From Struthio camelus (lineage: Eukaryota > Chordata > Aves > Struthioniformes > Struthionidae): a stretch of DNA of 64,000 nt. The stretch spans positions 5,321,906-5,385,905 of the forward strand of contig NC_090968.1 of the NCBI RefSeq assembly GCF_040807025.1, read 5' to 3'. The notes under the pieces were generated by a model. The model was not told where the DNA came from and ran no database searches. It worked only from the letters and a program-made list of their open reading frames with translations. Shown piece by piece: positions 28,201 through 38,200 of the stretch; position 1 is the stretch's first letter, and the number at the start of each line of letters is the position of its first letter. The position numbers and the translations under genes are program-made.

Positions 28201-31200
28201 ACTGAAGTTGGAAATTAAACGGGGCTTTTAAGGCAGGCTTGTCTGTGGGTCAGCATTACGGGTCTGGGTTACCACCGCAGGCCGGCCAGCGGCAGGACCC
28301 CCCCCCCAAAACGTCTGAGCGGTGCAGGACTTGCGTAAATAGGAGCCGCTGCTCGGCTGCGGCATTATAACTACGATCTATAGAAAATCGGGAGAACGCG
28401 GTGTCCTGAAACAGAATTAGTTCAAGACAGGTGGACTGGGGGGCCTTTGGCTCGGGCTCAAACGTTAGCTGGAGATAGGCTTCGACGGGGTAGCGACAGA
28501 GCATATGGTATCCATAGCTGGAAAAACACCGCGCTGGCGGCCGCAGGTGCCGGCGGGTTACGCGCCGGCTGCCGGAGCGAGCAGCACCTGGCCGGGGCCG
28601 CGGGCTGCGGCGGGAGCGGGGGGGCCAGGCGGCCCTTACTCGTGCGCGACGGATGCTAAAGCCAAACGGCGTCGGGGCTGCGCATCCCGTACCCGCCGGC
28701 ACGGTCCCGGCTGGCGCCCAGCGCCGCCGCCTTCAGCGCGGGCTGCCTTGGGCACCGCCCCCCCCCCCCCTTGCCGGGGACCCCTTTAGGAGGAAGGCTT
28801 TGAAGGCCCCCAAACGAGGGCTCCTAAGCAGGCAGCTCCCGTCCCTCCCCGAACCAGCTGGGAATTCCTCTCCCTCGCTTCCCAAACTGCCATTTGGCAG
28901 TGACAGTTTTCACCCATATTTCAACAAGGGAAAAAAAAAAAAAAAAAAGCAGCGGGAGGGGATAAACGCGTCTCTGGGCTCTCGCTGATAAAGCACGGGA
29001 GACGGTGGGGATGGCGACGCGAGCTAACGCCCTGGCTCCTACCATGGCAGGTGGAAGAGCATCACTGCCCCCGCCGCCTGCGGCTCGCCGGAGAGCGGGG
29101 GTCCCGGGGACCCGGCTGCCTCCTGGGAGAGGGGCTGCCCAGCGGCCGTTCCCCCCGCCGGCGGGCCGAGCAGGAGCCGCGGGGCAGCGTGAGTTACAGC
29201 CCGCGAGGAGGGAGGATGGGAGCAAACCGGCGGCGGGGACGCTCGCTGAGCCGCAGCTGGGTTTATTGCAGCGCAGCCGGGTTTATTGCAGCGCGGCTGT
29301 AGCCCCCGGCGGGCAGTCGCCCCGCTCTCCCAAGGGCCTGGCACCCTCTAGCGGCCCCGGCCCCCGGAGAGCCCAGCGCGGCGGCTCTTGGCCCCGGAGC
29401 GGCGCTCTGGGTGGGCACCCCGGGGTGCAGAGGCAGCGCTGCCCCTGCCGCCGCTTGCACCCTAAGGCGGCGCGGGCCCGACCCGGACCGCGGGACCCGC
29501 GGCGTTAGGGCGCTCGGAGCTGTGCCAGCCCCGCCGGGGCGGGGAGAGGTGGCCGTCAGGAGCCACAGCGCAATTAGGGCACCGCTCTGCCCCTTGCAAA
29601 ACATGCCGCGCGGCAGAGCCGGCCGGCGCGGGCAGCCCGGGCTGGCACCGAGGACCGGCGGCGGCGCGGGCGCTGCCCGAGGCCGGCGGCCTCTTGCGTG
29701 AGCGCGAAAAGTGTAATCGGCGCCTGGCCAAAAGGCATCATGGAAACTGCTGGAAAGAGCTTCGGCTCGATGCCGGTCGGCTGCTCGGCGCGTCTCTGTG
29801 CGCACCCCAAGACGAGGAGGGGCGCTGAGCAGCGGTGGCCTCTCGCCCGAGGCAGCGATGCCCTGCGGGCACCCATCTCCTTGCCGTGCTGCTTGCGGAC
29901 GGACGCCACCGATGCACCTTGCTCCCGCGGGATTGCTCCAGAGCGGGCGAGACCCGAGGATGCTTTTACTCCGCGAGACCCGAGGATGCTTTTACTCCGC
30001 CGGGGAGGAGGAGGAGGAGCCGTGCGGCTCCCTGCATCCCAGCGGGGCTCGTCCCAGGCAGCCTCCGGCTCTGCCCGCTTGGCCCTGCCGCGGCAGAGCT
30101 GCTTTCATTAGTCACTGTGTAAACGAGCATTGCTGCTGAATCACCCGACGCGGCACCGGCCCCGTGCCCCCGGCTCACCGCGGCACCAGGGGAGGGGGCT
30201 CGGGATGGTTGGCAGAGACGTGCGCGTCCCCAGCAGCTCCCCTCGTCCCTGCCCAAAATAAGCATCGCTTTGGCGGCGGGGAGACGGTCTCCATGGAGAC
30301 CACGCGGGTATCCGCACCGGAGCCCCGCGCCGTGCCGGGAGCTGCCGGGGGCCGCGGCGCCGAGCCCCGCGCACCCACCGAGCCGGGCCTGCGCCCGCCT
30401 CGCAAACGGGGCTAAGGAGAGCGGCCCGGCGGGGTGCCGAGAGGATTAGCCGGCGTTTGCACCCGCCGCCGAGCCGCGCAGGAGCTCGGCGGCCCCGCGA
30501 GGCTCCCGGGGGGGACGGGGCGAAGCCGGGCTCTGTGCGGCACGCTGCTCTCGCCCGCGAGCCGCAGAGCCGAGGAAGCCCGGCCCGTCTCTGCCAAGGT
30601 CCGGGCAGGTGATGGAGACGATGGTAGGGTGTTTTTTTTTTTAATGGTGGGTTTTACCGCTCCCTCCCACCCCATCCTCCCAGTAAAGCCAGCCTGCTGG
30701 TGTTAATTGGGTGATGCCCGGGCCAACGCAGAGCCCTCTCCCAGCTGCTCTGCCCGCTGGCAGCCAGCGCATCCTCCTGCCGTGTTTGCGGCAGCCGTGC
30801 GAGCCACAGCGCGTGCGCGGGCAGGGCCGACGCGCGCCCCTCTTCTGCCCTGCTGCTGGCCTCCCCGCGGCGCCGGGCGCTGCCGCCGGCCCCGTTCACC
30901 GGCGGGACCCGCGGCTCTCCCTCGGCGAGGGCCCGCGCCTGAGCAGGCTGCCCAGGGCCATCTGCCTGCGCTGACCCACGGGCTCCGACTCGTGCAAGCG
31001 CTGCACGCTGGCTAAGTTAATTGGTTGTGCTAATTAGCACATTATTAAGGCACCCCTCCCCCTGCCTCTCGCGCGGTATCACATTGCAATGTGAGATGCT
31101 CGTGATGTTCCCGTGCCCGCCGCCGCGGAGCAGAGACCTGTTACCGAGCGGGGTTGCGTGGGCAAGGCGCCTCTGCCCGGCTCCGGTGCCACCTCGGCCA

Positions 31201-31676
31201 GGTAGGGGACAGCCCAGCTGCAACGCGGGGCCGGCGGCACGGCGCTGCAGGGCCCGCTGGGCAACGCCGCGCTCGCAGCGCCCAGATGGGAGCGAGCAGG
31301 GAAGGGCAGCGTGTTATTAAAACGTGTTGAGTTGTAATAATCTAAGGGGGTGGTATTAACACATGGGAGGAAGCTATTTTCGAAACAGAAACGTTAAGCC
31401 GCCGGGCTCTCTCGGGCAGCGCTGCACCTCTCGGCTCCCGCGGCAGGGCGGGAGCACGGCGGCCCCGGCCGGAGGGTCGAGGCGGGGAGCGCGCCAGCAG
31501 CCGCCCTCCACCCCGCTCTCTCCCGCCAGGTCGTCTACTACACGGAGATGCACAAGATCTTCGGCGACTTGACGGCGCAGATTGACGAGCCGGGCCTGAG
31601 CGACGAGCAGCGGGAGCGGGAGAACGAAGCCAAGCTGAGCGAGCTGCGGGCCTTGTCCATCGTGGCCGACGACTGA
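4195..31676 (+). CDS. BIN3: BIN3, bridging integrator 3 (BAR-domain protein), 5' exon(s) outside window
   Basis: BIN3 is a BAR-domain protein of the amphiphysin/RVS161 family. It binds curved membrane and regulates actin and Rho-type GTPase activity. Seven coding exons are seen: 4195-4235, 4815-4876, 8944-9080, 9684-9724, 22470-22611, 24592-24726 and 31530-31676 (TGA at 31674-31676). All have AG/GT borders and compatible phases. They give 234 residues that match human BIN3 from [14 protein letters not shown] to the C-terminal [10 protein letters not shown]. The 19 residues before this are absent and no matching exon was found in 1-4194, so the start codon lies left of the window; the full protein would be about 253 aa, the human length. 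The helical BAR fold fills nearly the whole protein, and there is no SH3 domain, as is usual for BIN3. Identification is secure. Confidence 0.96.
4236..4814 (+). other. BIN3 intron, 579 bp
   Basis: AT-rich spacer between two short coding exons. No repeat or conserved motif was recognised. Confidence 0.8.
4815..4876 (+). CDS. BIN3: BIN3 exon, start of BAR helix 1
   Basis: A 62-bp exon between ctttcag and GTATGT. It encodes [20 protein letters not shown] in the BAR-type heptad pattern and ends one base into the next codon. Confidence 0.95.
4888..5012 (+). repeat. MIR-like SINE remnant (diverged)
   Basis: Contains gaagtgactttctcaag followed by a tcacatgagtaat phrase, closely resembling the MIR core and 3' part (agtgacttgcccaaggtcaca). 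Old and diverged; no target duplications seen. Confidence 0.45.
5095..5178 (-). repeat. MIR-like SINE remnant (diverged)
   Basis: Carries gtgtggccttggacgagtca, then tgtctcactttctataactg and aaaataggagtgatta. This is the MIR core to 3' end read in the direction opposite to the 4888 copy. The two may be separate insertions. Confidence 0.45.
7378..7450 (+). repeat. MIR-like SINE remnant (diverged)
   Basis: The phrase ccttgcccgaagtcacagag followed by cagggctgggga resembles the conserved MIR core. Confidence 0.35.
8944..9080 (+). CDS. BIN3: BIN3 exon, BAR domain
   Basis: A 137-bp exon between gcacgcag and GTGAAT. It completes an alanine codon and then encodes 45 residues, from [20 protein letters not shown] to [11 protein letters not shown]. 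The internal ATG at 8946 is not a start, because upstream exons join in frame. Confidence 0.95.
9081..9683 (+). other. BIN3 intron, 603 bp
   Basis: Short intron between two BAR exons. Nothing distinctive was seen. Confidence 0.8.
9684..9724 (+). CDS. BIN3: BIN3 exon, BAR domain
   Basis: A 41-bp exon between ttccacag and GTAAGT. It encodes [13 protein letters not shown] and two bases of a lysine codon, identical in sense to the human exon. It is followed by a 12.7-kb intron. Confidence 0.95.
9880..9985 (+). repeat. MIR-like SINE remnant (diverged)
   Basis: The phrase ttgttttacagcagaactga then ggcgtggagag resembles the reversed MIR 3' segment (ttttacagatgaggaaactgaggc). Confidence 0.35.
15305..16250 (-). 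mobile_element. CR1 LINE, 5'-truncated 3' part
   Basis: Non-LTR retrotransposon read on the - strand, inside a BIN3 intron. The encoded part begins in the reverse transcriptase at [19 protein letters not shown], keeps the catalytic FADD motif (near 16128-16160), and continues through [20 protein letters not shown] and the C-terminal [20 protein letters not shown]. The 3' end lies at the left, with ggttggcagggacctctgga and the gatcatcttgtccaacctcc phrase typical of bird CR1 tails. The open frame is still long for about 700 bp, suggesting moderate rather than great age. 5' truncation at about 16250 is normal for this family. The 3' end with a short C run (about 15575-15590) shows some decay. 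No target-site duplication was resolved. Confidence 0.93.
22470..22611 (+). CDS. BIN3: BIN3 exon, BAR domain
   Basis: A 142-bp exon between ccggcag and GTACAG. One base completes the lysine codon; then 47 residues run from [17 protein letters not shown] to [12 protein letters not shown], the lysine-rich central BAR helix. Confidence 0.95.
22612..24591 (+). other. BIN3 intron, 2.0 kb
   Basis: AT-rich stretch at 22900-23560 inside an otherwise GC-rich intron. It could be a regulatory element, but there is no specific motif evidence. Confidence 0.75.
24592..24726 (+). CDS. BIN3: BIN3 exon, BAR domain
   Basis: A 135-bp exon with phase 0 at both ends, between tttcccag and GTGAGA. It encodes 45 residues from [18 protein letters not shown] to FESLVRAQ, including the [12 protein letters not shown] segment typical of the family. 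Confidence 0.95.
25540..25600. repeat. Possible old CR1-like 3' tail fragment
   Basis: The phrase aaggctggagaggaacatta followed by cgtgagctaatccagctc resembles the 3' end of old reptile/bird CR1 families (ggaccattatgatcatctaa). Too short for a firm call. Confidence 0.3.
27052..27126 (+). repeat. MIR-like SINE remnant, best preserved copy
   Basis: Contains gtgacttgcccaaggtaact, then gtcagtggcgagccagga and cacccaggagtcctgactca. This is the conserved core followed by the acccaggagtcctg phrase of tRNA-derived amniote SINEs. It is the clearest such remnant in the window. Confidence 0.55.
29947..29998. repeat. Perfect 26-bp tandem duplication
   Basis: Two back-to-back identical 26-bp units that include acccgaggatgcttttactc, in the last BIN3 intron. 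Likely a recent slippage or repair product. Confidence 0.9.
31027..31040. promoter_or_regulatory. Perfect 14-bp palindrome centred on TAATTA
   Basis: gtgctaattagcac reads the same on both strands, with a paired homeodomain core (TAATTA), flanked by further TTAAT/ATTAA words. It lies in an AT-rich patch inside GC-rich DNA, 490 bp before the last BIN3 exon. Function is inferred from the motif only. Confidence 0.35.
31079..31094. promoter_or_regulatory. Perfect 16-bp palindrome
   Basis: tcacattgcaatgtga is a perfect inverted repeat centred on ATTGCAAT, a C/EBP-like or CCAAT-like word. It lies 40 bp from the TAATTA palindrome. A regulatory role is possible but unproven. Confidence 0.35.
31530..31676 (+). 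CDS. BIN3: BIN3 last coding exon
   Basis: A 147-bp exon after cccgccag. It encodes 48 residues from [14 protein letters not shown] to [10 protein letters not shown], then TGA. The 3' UTR follows to a poly(A) signal near 32754. Confidence 0.96.
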   Translation, partial: VVYYTEMHKIFGDLTAQIDEPGLSDEQRERENEAKLSELRALSIVADD

Positions 31677-32780
31677 CCGCCGGGGGCGGGAGACGGTGAC
31701 GAGGCAGGGGCTGGAAATCCCCTTCTCCCCGCCGCCCGCCGCTTCCTGCCGGCTCCCTCCCGGGACGCCCGGACCGCCTCTGGGTTTTTAACCTCTTGCT
31801 GCTTTCTCCTTTCCCTGCGCCGCCGGGGCGCAGCTCTTCGGGAAACGGCTGGCCATCTCATAAAAGCAGTTTCCCGATCCCACTTCAGCCTGTTCTGCCC
31901 TCCCTGCTTTTCTACATGCTGCAGTTTCTTTACAGCAGCGTGTTGCGGAGCAGGGAAACAAGCCGTGCAGCCCAGCGGAGGAAAGGCAGCGGCTGCGCCC
32001 TGCGCGTAGCACCTTCGCACGCTGCCGCTGGCCCGCGGCCCGGGAGCCGGCCCGGCCTCCGGCCCTTTCTGGCAGGAGAAAGGGGTCACTGCCGACTACG
32101 CGCTTTGTTTTGTGCCTTCGGAGTCCAGTAACAACAGCAGGGAGGGTAAAAGCATTCAACTTCCTCTGCGTGATGCAGTTTGGAGGTGGCGAGAAAGGGC
32201 CGTTAAAGGGCTGCGCTTCCCGCACAGAGCATCGAAAGATGCCGCGCTCTTTGCAGACCCGTTTCAAGCAGAAACGGGACAAAGCGCCTCTGTCAAGGCC
32301 TCGGCTAGGAGGGGCCCAGCTCCAACCGTTCTTAAAGAGGACGAGCAGACCAGAACGGCCGCCCCAGGCTGGAATCCCTCCTCTCCGGGCCTGCTAACCT
32401 TAGAGGTTTGCCCTACACGTGGGGAGGCCCGTGGTGGCCCACGCCGGACGGGGGAGAGGGGGAGGCGGTCCCCCCGAGCCGGGATGGGTGAGCTGAGAGC
32501 GCGGCCCAAGGAAGGGGTGCCGAGTACGCCCAGGGCTGTAAAAAGGAAATTCGAGCTCATAGTGAGAAGCAGGTAGGAGCAAAGCCAGGGAAAAGGGGCA
32601 CCGTGCGGCGGGGCCAGTCGGGATTAGAGCGAGCCCCTCGCTGGCTCTGTAGCCCGTAGGGATGCCCGTGCCTTTGGGAGGGGAAGCCTATCCCCGCTGG
32701 CCTCGCTGCACGCCGCTGTAACGCAGCGGGCGAAGACCAGGCCGTTTCGTTCCAATAAAAGTTTTTTCCCAGAGCAAGCG
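31677..32780 (+). other. BIN3: BIN3 3' UTR
   Basis: GC-rich non-coding sequence between the BIN3 stop and its poly(A) signal. The end is estimated as 20-25 bases past AATAAA. Confidence 0.75.
32754..32759 (+). terminator. BIN3: BIN3 poly(A) signal AATAAA
   Basis: Canonical AATAAA on the + strand, 1.08 kb past the BIN3 stop. A G/T-rich stretch (gggggtttgtgttgagcggt) follows within 50 bases, as expected for a cleavage site. Confidence 0.8.
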
Positions 32781-33024
32781 CCGGGTCGGGGGTTTGTGTT
32801 GAGCGGTGGCACGCGGTGCCGCGCGTCGAGCGCCAAAGCCAAGGCGCTGCCGCCCTCTGCCGCCGCCAGCCAGCTACTGCCGCTCTCCGGCACCCCGGGG
32901 TGCCCCACGCAGGGACGGGGACAGGGACACCAAGGAGACGTCCTGAAGAGCAGGGGTGAGCCCCCAGGCTCGCAGGGCGCCTCATCGGCCAGAGGGGTGC
33001 TAGCACTGCCCAAACCCCCCCACC

Positions 33025-34177
33025 TCCCCCATAGCACACGACTATTTATTTCGAGTTGTATTTTTAAGAAAGGTATACAAGGCCTGACCAGAGCTGATCT
33101 TTGTGGAGAGGGTGGGGAAAAGAAAGCAGGGACCAGAACAGCCACAGAACTGAAGAGATTTGAAAAGATGTCTTCAGTTAAATACAAGGTGTTACCACTT
33201 TTACAGTCTAAAACAACAAATTAGAACTAGCCCGAGCTGGCGGCCTTGTCTTTACACCACTGGTGCCCTTCTTCAGCGTACGGACGGGGTGGAGAAGCTG
33301 CACGGAGCCCTCGCTGCTGCCCTCCACCCTAAAGGCGCTGCTCTGCGCGGGCCTAGCTGTCCCTTGCCTCCAGCAGACCAACGGTGGTCCTACGTCCACG
33401 GACACTCCACCGCTGCTCAATCCCTCGCCTAACCTCCGAGGGAGCCGCAGCGGTGGGGCCTCCCGCACCGCCCTGCGCTCCCCAGGCCGGCCAGCCAAGG
33501 CCACCGAGGGAGCAGCCGGGTTGGCCAGCCTGTAGAAAGCTAGTTACATGGCTTGCGTGATGTGCGGAGCTGAGACCCGCTGCACTCAACAAACCCTCTA
33601 AGGGCATTGCGGCATCAACAGAGACCGTAACCAAGAGCTGCTGGGTGGCCTGCGACACAGAAAGAGCCAGCCCCAGAGAGTCTCATTCAGGTCCTCTGTC
33701 CTATTAAAACAAGCCTGTCTCTGTCCCCAGTCATGAGGCCAACTATAGAGCATCAAGACAGCCCAAGCCCTGTCTCCATTACACACACGTACACACTAGG
33801 CTGCAAGATTTCCTACCTAAGAGGTTTCCATTAAACGAGAATGAGTGGTCAGAGCAAATCCTGCGCATCCCTATGGCTCCTCTGGCTCCACAAGCCTGGG
33901 ATGGGAACCAGCTCCAGCCTGTCTCTGCAGTGAGAAGGTCCAGACAGCAAAAGGTCATGAGGATCTTGCCCACGATCCACAACCCTAGCGCGTGAAGTCC
34001 AGACGGGTGCAGACTTCACTCCCTCCTGGTAGACTGCATCAGCAAGGGCAGCAGACATCAGTTGGAGGAGGCTGGTTCCTTTTCTAAGCAGTTATTAGTC
34101 TAGAAGAGGAGAGAGGCAGCAAGTGAGGACAGCCTAAGCGACCTCCCACCCATCCACTGCCACAGAGCTGGCAAGAA
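33025..34177 (-). other. CCAR2: CCAR2 3' UTR
   Basis: Non-coding sequence from the CCAR2 stop to its estimated cleavage site. No repeat was recognised. Confidence 0.75.
33045..33050 (-). terminator. CCAR2: CCAR2 poly(A) signal AATAAA
   Basis: AATAAA on the - strand, 1.13 kb past the CCAR2 stop, followed by a G/T-rich stretch toward lower coordinates. It faces the BIN3 signal about 290 bp away. Confidence 0.8.
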
Positions 34178-35291
34178 CTATGGCTCCCTCCCCAGCACCT
34201 TCTCAATGATGGTCTGAATCTCCAGCTGTACGGGGGCCAGGCGCTTTCTGTTCTCCTGCAAGAGTCGCTGGAATTGCAGTTTCTGCCTCTCGGCCGCCTT
34301 TGCCTGCTCTTCCACCTCGGCCAGGCGCCTCTGGAGCTCCCGCAGCTCGGCTGTGAGCGTTCTGTTGGTCGACTCCATTCCCGAAACCCGGGTCTGGCTC
34401 TCCTCTGTAAGCAGAAAGCTGGTCGGCCCCCTCCCTCCATTGCAAACCAGCCCATGCAGGACAGAGCAGGGCCGAGGGCAGCTTTGCCAGAGGAGCACAA
34501 GCAACTCAGGGACAGGGAACCCATGTCTCGGACAAACTGGAAAGGGAACCAGCCCACCTCCCTGCCCCTTGCACCAGCTTACCCAGCTTGACCTCCAGCG
34601 CGTGGATTTTGCTCTCCAGGTAGAGCCGGCTGCTCTCCGTCTGCTCCGCCTTCTCCAGCAGCTTCCCCACGTTGAGCACCGTGCCGTTGTGGGAGACCAG
34701 GCCTCCCTGCTCCGTACCCGCCTTAGGCGGCAGGGAGACCTCGGCTGGGGGCCGGGCAGGAGGCAGCAGAGGAAGGTTGCCTGGAACAAGAACAACCAGT
34801 CACCCACCATGAGACCTCTAACAACACCAGGTGAAGCAGGATTCGTGGGACTGCTGAGCCTGGTCTGAGAGAGAATCCCTCCCTGGCAGAGCCTGAAGGA
34901 ATACCCCTGTCCTCCCTGCACCTACCAAAGAGCTCCTCCTCTGGGATGCGGTCAGCGCTGCCTGGCTCCGAGCCCTCCTGCCGGCTGTACTGAAGGTTTC
35001 GATACTGGCACACGTACTGAGTCACGACCCGATTCACCAGGCACTTCACCTGCCACCACAACACAGCGTGCACAGGTCAGGGCCCGAGACAGCCACGAGC
35101 CAGCACCACTGCTCGGATCAGAGGGGCAGCCCCCAAGCTCTCACCTGCTCTTTGCAGAGATGCAGCCCCAGCGTCAGGAGGATCTTCTCCAGGTCCCTTC
35201 GGTGTAGGTAGCCACAGAAATTCAAATCGAAGTACACGAAGGCTAGGAGAGCATCCAGCGGTAGCACAGCACTCGGATCCAGCTCCTTGGG
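34178..35291 (-). CDS. CCAR2: CCAR2 exons 16-19: EF-hand-like segment and coiled coil
   Basis: Exon 16 encodes PKELDPSAVLPLDALLAFVY and FDLNFCGYLHRRDLEKILLT, a degenerate EF hand in which the calcium loop lacks the usual acidic set. Exons 18-19 encode heptad-rich sequence including LTAELRELQRRLAEVEEQAK and end with IIEKVLGREP. Confidence 0.9.
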
Positions 35292-38200
35292 CTGCTAAAA
35301 CACAGACATGCCTTAGTGATGGGAGAAGCTGCAATCCCCAGAAGTGCCAGCCTGTCTGCAGCACCTGCACAGCACTGGGAGGTGGCAGGTGCCTCGGCTT
35401 GCACTTTTCTCTCCTCTGCGCCATGTCCAGGGCGTGTTCTGCATTGCAGAGCGGGATGTGGGCTGTTGCCGGTTTACTAAAACAGAGCCCAGGACGAGTG
35501 GGATTGAACCAGTGACTCAGGCTCCTCCCCTGGGATCCCCGTTCAGAGGTACCACGAGCCAGACGGCCACCAGAGCCGCCAGCTGCATTTATCCGCTCCG
35601 TAACTTAAGCACTTGGCTAAGCTGGAGGGCGAAAGGGGACCTCCAGGCTCCCGCGGCTGGGGGCATGGCATGCTCACCACGTCATGGAGGGAGGAGAACT
35701 CCGTCTCCGACTGGTTGGACGCAATAGATCTCACTTCAGCATCTTCCAGCTTGGTACCTGAGGGATAGTCAGGAGTAAGGCCCCTGTGCTCAGCTCCTGA
35801 ACCAGCAGCCCCCGGAGAAGGGCTGTGCTCTCCTCTCTGCACCAGCAACATACCGAACTCCTCCTCTTCCTCCTCCCGGAGCAGCAGCAGGCCGTCCTCC
35901 AAGCTGAGCACGCACAGTTCATCAGGAGAGTCTTTGGGATCTGCTTTGCACTCACTTTTAGTCCTCTCCTGCTCTCCGCCTGCCGTGGCTGCCACGCTGC
36001 CTGCCGGCCTCTCTGCCTCTGTGTTCCCAGGCTCAGCTTTGGGAGGAGGCTGAGCAGGGGTGGGATATGGTCAGAGCTGGGGCTGCGAAGGGGATAGGGC
36101 ATTGGGCCACGAGGGGTCAGCGGGGAACCCACCTGCTCAGCCTCCTCCTCGGCCCCAGCAGCCTCCGGAGGCACCTCCTTTGCAGGCTCAGGAGCCCTTT
36201 CCGGCTCCGGGTTCTTGGCCTCCAGCGGCTCTTCCTTCTCTGGCAAGGCCAACAGCGCCTTGTACAGCTTGTAGCCAAAATCTCGCTGCAGCATCTCCTG
36301 GAAGAGCTCAGCCACCACAGCCACCTTGGGATAGGAGAGAGGCATGGAGAGACCTGCCCACGCAGCTCCCAGAGAGCCCATGCACGCGAGCAGGGGAGCG
36401 GCCTGGCCCTGCAGAGCCTACCTCGAAGGAGAGCTTCTCTCTCCGTCTCCTGTACTCCAGCAGGGTGTAGAGGGAGATGTTGGAGCAGGCCGCCTGCCCG
36501 TCCTGCCCGCCTGGGTGGGGGTGGGCCACAACAGCTGGCTCCATGGGGGCAGCAGGGGCTTCGGATTCGGGGGCCGCTGGTTTGGGAGCGGGCTCCAAAG
36601 CTAGTTCGGTGGCGTCCGCAGCAGCATCCTGCTCAGAGGCTGGCTTGGGGGCCTCCATCTCCTGCTTAGAAACGCCCTGTTTAGGTGGGAGCAGAAAGAG
36701 AGGGTGCTGGGAGCTGCAACAGCGGCAGTCCAACCCCAAGGCTGGTGCCCAGACCAGCATCTCGCCTCCTCCAAAACACAGCCTGGTCTGACCACCCACA
36801 GAAATGAAACCACCTCTCGGGACTTCTGAACTAGCACGGCCCTGGCTAAGCCCTGTCCCTGCCCGCCGACAGCCAGAGCCGCTCCTGCAGGCCTCCAGCA
36901 TCACCGCGCACAGCCCTCGGCTCCCTGCCCCGGGGCGAAGTCCAGCCTCACCATCGCAGCCTTGTCCCCTGGCGATGGAGGTGGCGAGGGCACCTTCTCT
37001 GCCTTCGGCTGGCACGAGGCTTCCCACTCCTCCAGGGACGGCATGCAGCCCCAGACGTCCGGCAAGAAAACCACCACCACCTCCCTCTGGGACGGGTCTC
37101 CCTCGCGCAGGTACCTGAACTCGGCAAATCGGACCCTGCAGCACCGAGGGGAGCAGCAGTCAGAGACACCGAGGCCCCCCCACCCCCGGCCTGCTCGTCC
37201 CCGCGGATGCTCAGCAGAAACAGGCGGCTGCTCAGAATCGAGAGGCTGCCTTTCTCAGCAGGAGCCACCCTGTAAAACCCTTCGTGCTGCTGGCAGGCAG
37301 GCCACAAAGACAGGCCCAGAGCTGTGACAGGAGGTCACACAAAGGTTGGTCCCTGTTCCCAGAATGGCTGCGATGAGGCTGTTCACAGGGATGCAAGAGC
37401 AAGGCCCAGGTCCTAGAGCAGTCCCAGCCCAGCCTGTACCATGCTTCCAACCCAGATCTCTTACAATTACTGCTGGGATTGAGCCAAACCTCCTCCCCCA
37501 GCACTGAACGCCGAGAACTTCCATCTCCCCTCAGCTGTTCCTTCCCAACCGCATCACATGCCGGGCCAGGTTTAAGCAAAATAAAATCAGTTGCCACGGT
37601 TACCCAGAGCAGGAATGCTATATATAACTACGATGTAATGAGCCGAGTCAATGCACCCAAGTGAGGGCCGTGCTTTCCTATGGGTGACGGTTTGGGAGAT
37701 GATCCCAAGCAGGCCCTGCATGGACTCCGGCATGAGCAAAGGTTCCTGACAGCCCCCTAAGGGTGCTCTCAAGTGCCCCAAGCAGGCAGTAGCCCACTGC
37801 TGCTTCTCAGCCTGCCGCTCCGCGGCACGAGCGCAGGCAAGCCTGGAGGTGCTGCGCTCCTCACCACCTGCAGATCAAAAGCCACCTGGGCTCTTCCAGT
37901 TCCTAAAACCCTCCTTACTTCTGGTCTTCCTGCCCCCATGGCCCCTCTTCTACAGCACTATCTCACAACGTGCGAGGCTGCCAGCCCTCCCTTGTCACCT
38001 AATCCCCAGCGACGCACCTCTCGTCTATCCAGGCCTGGCAGGGCAGCCACCAGTCTCTGTGCCCTGCAGCTGCCTCGCAAAGATCAGTCCCTTGTCTGTG
38101 CCATCAGCTCCTCCTGCTGTCCCTTTGCTTAAGAGAGAGACTTAACCTGAAGGAAACTAAATCTGACTGTTCCTGGCAGTGGAAATTCTGGTCTTGTCTG

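Larger units (their letters stand above)
24727..31529 (+). other. BIN3 last intron, 6.8 kb
   Basis: Becomes strongly GC-rich from about 26200. It contains a possible old CR1-like tail near 25540-25600, a MIR-like SINE remnant at 27052-27126, a CCG run near 27316, a perfect 26-bp duplication at 29947-29998, and two perfect palindromes at 31027-31040 and 31079-31094. Long open frames here are products of high GC and low stop frequency. Confidence 0.75.
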
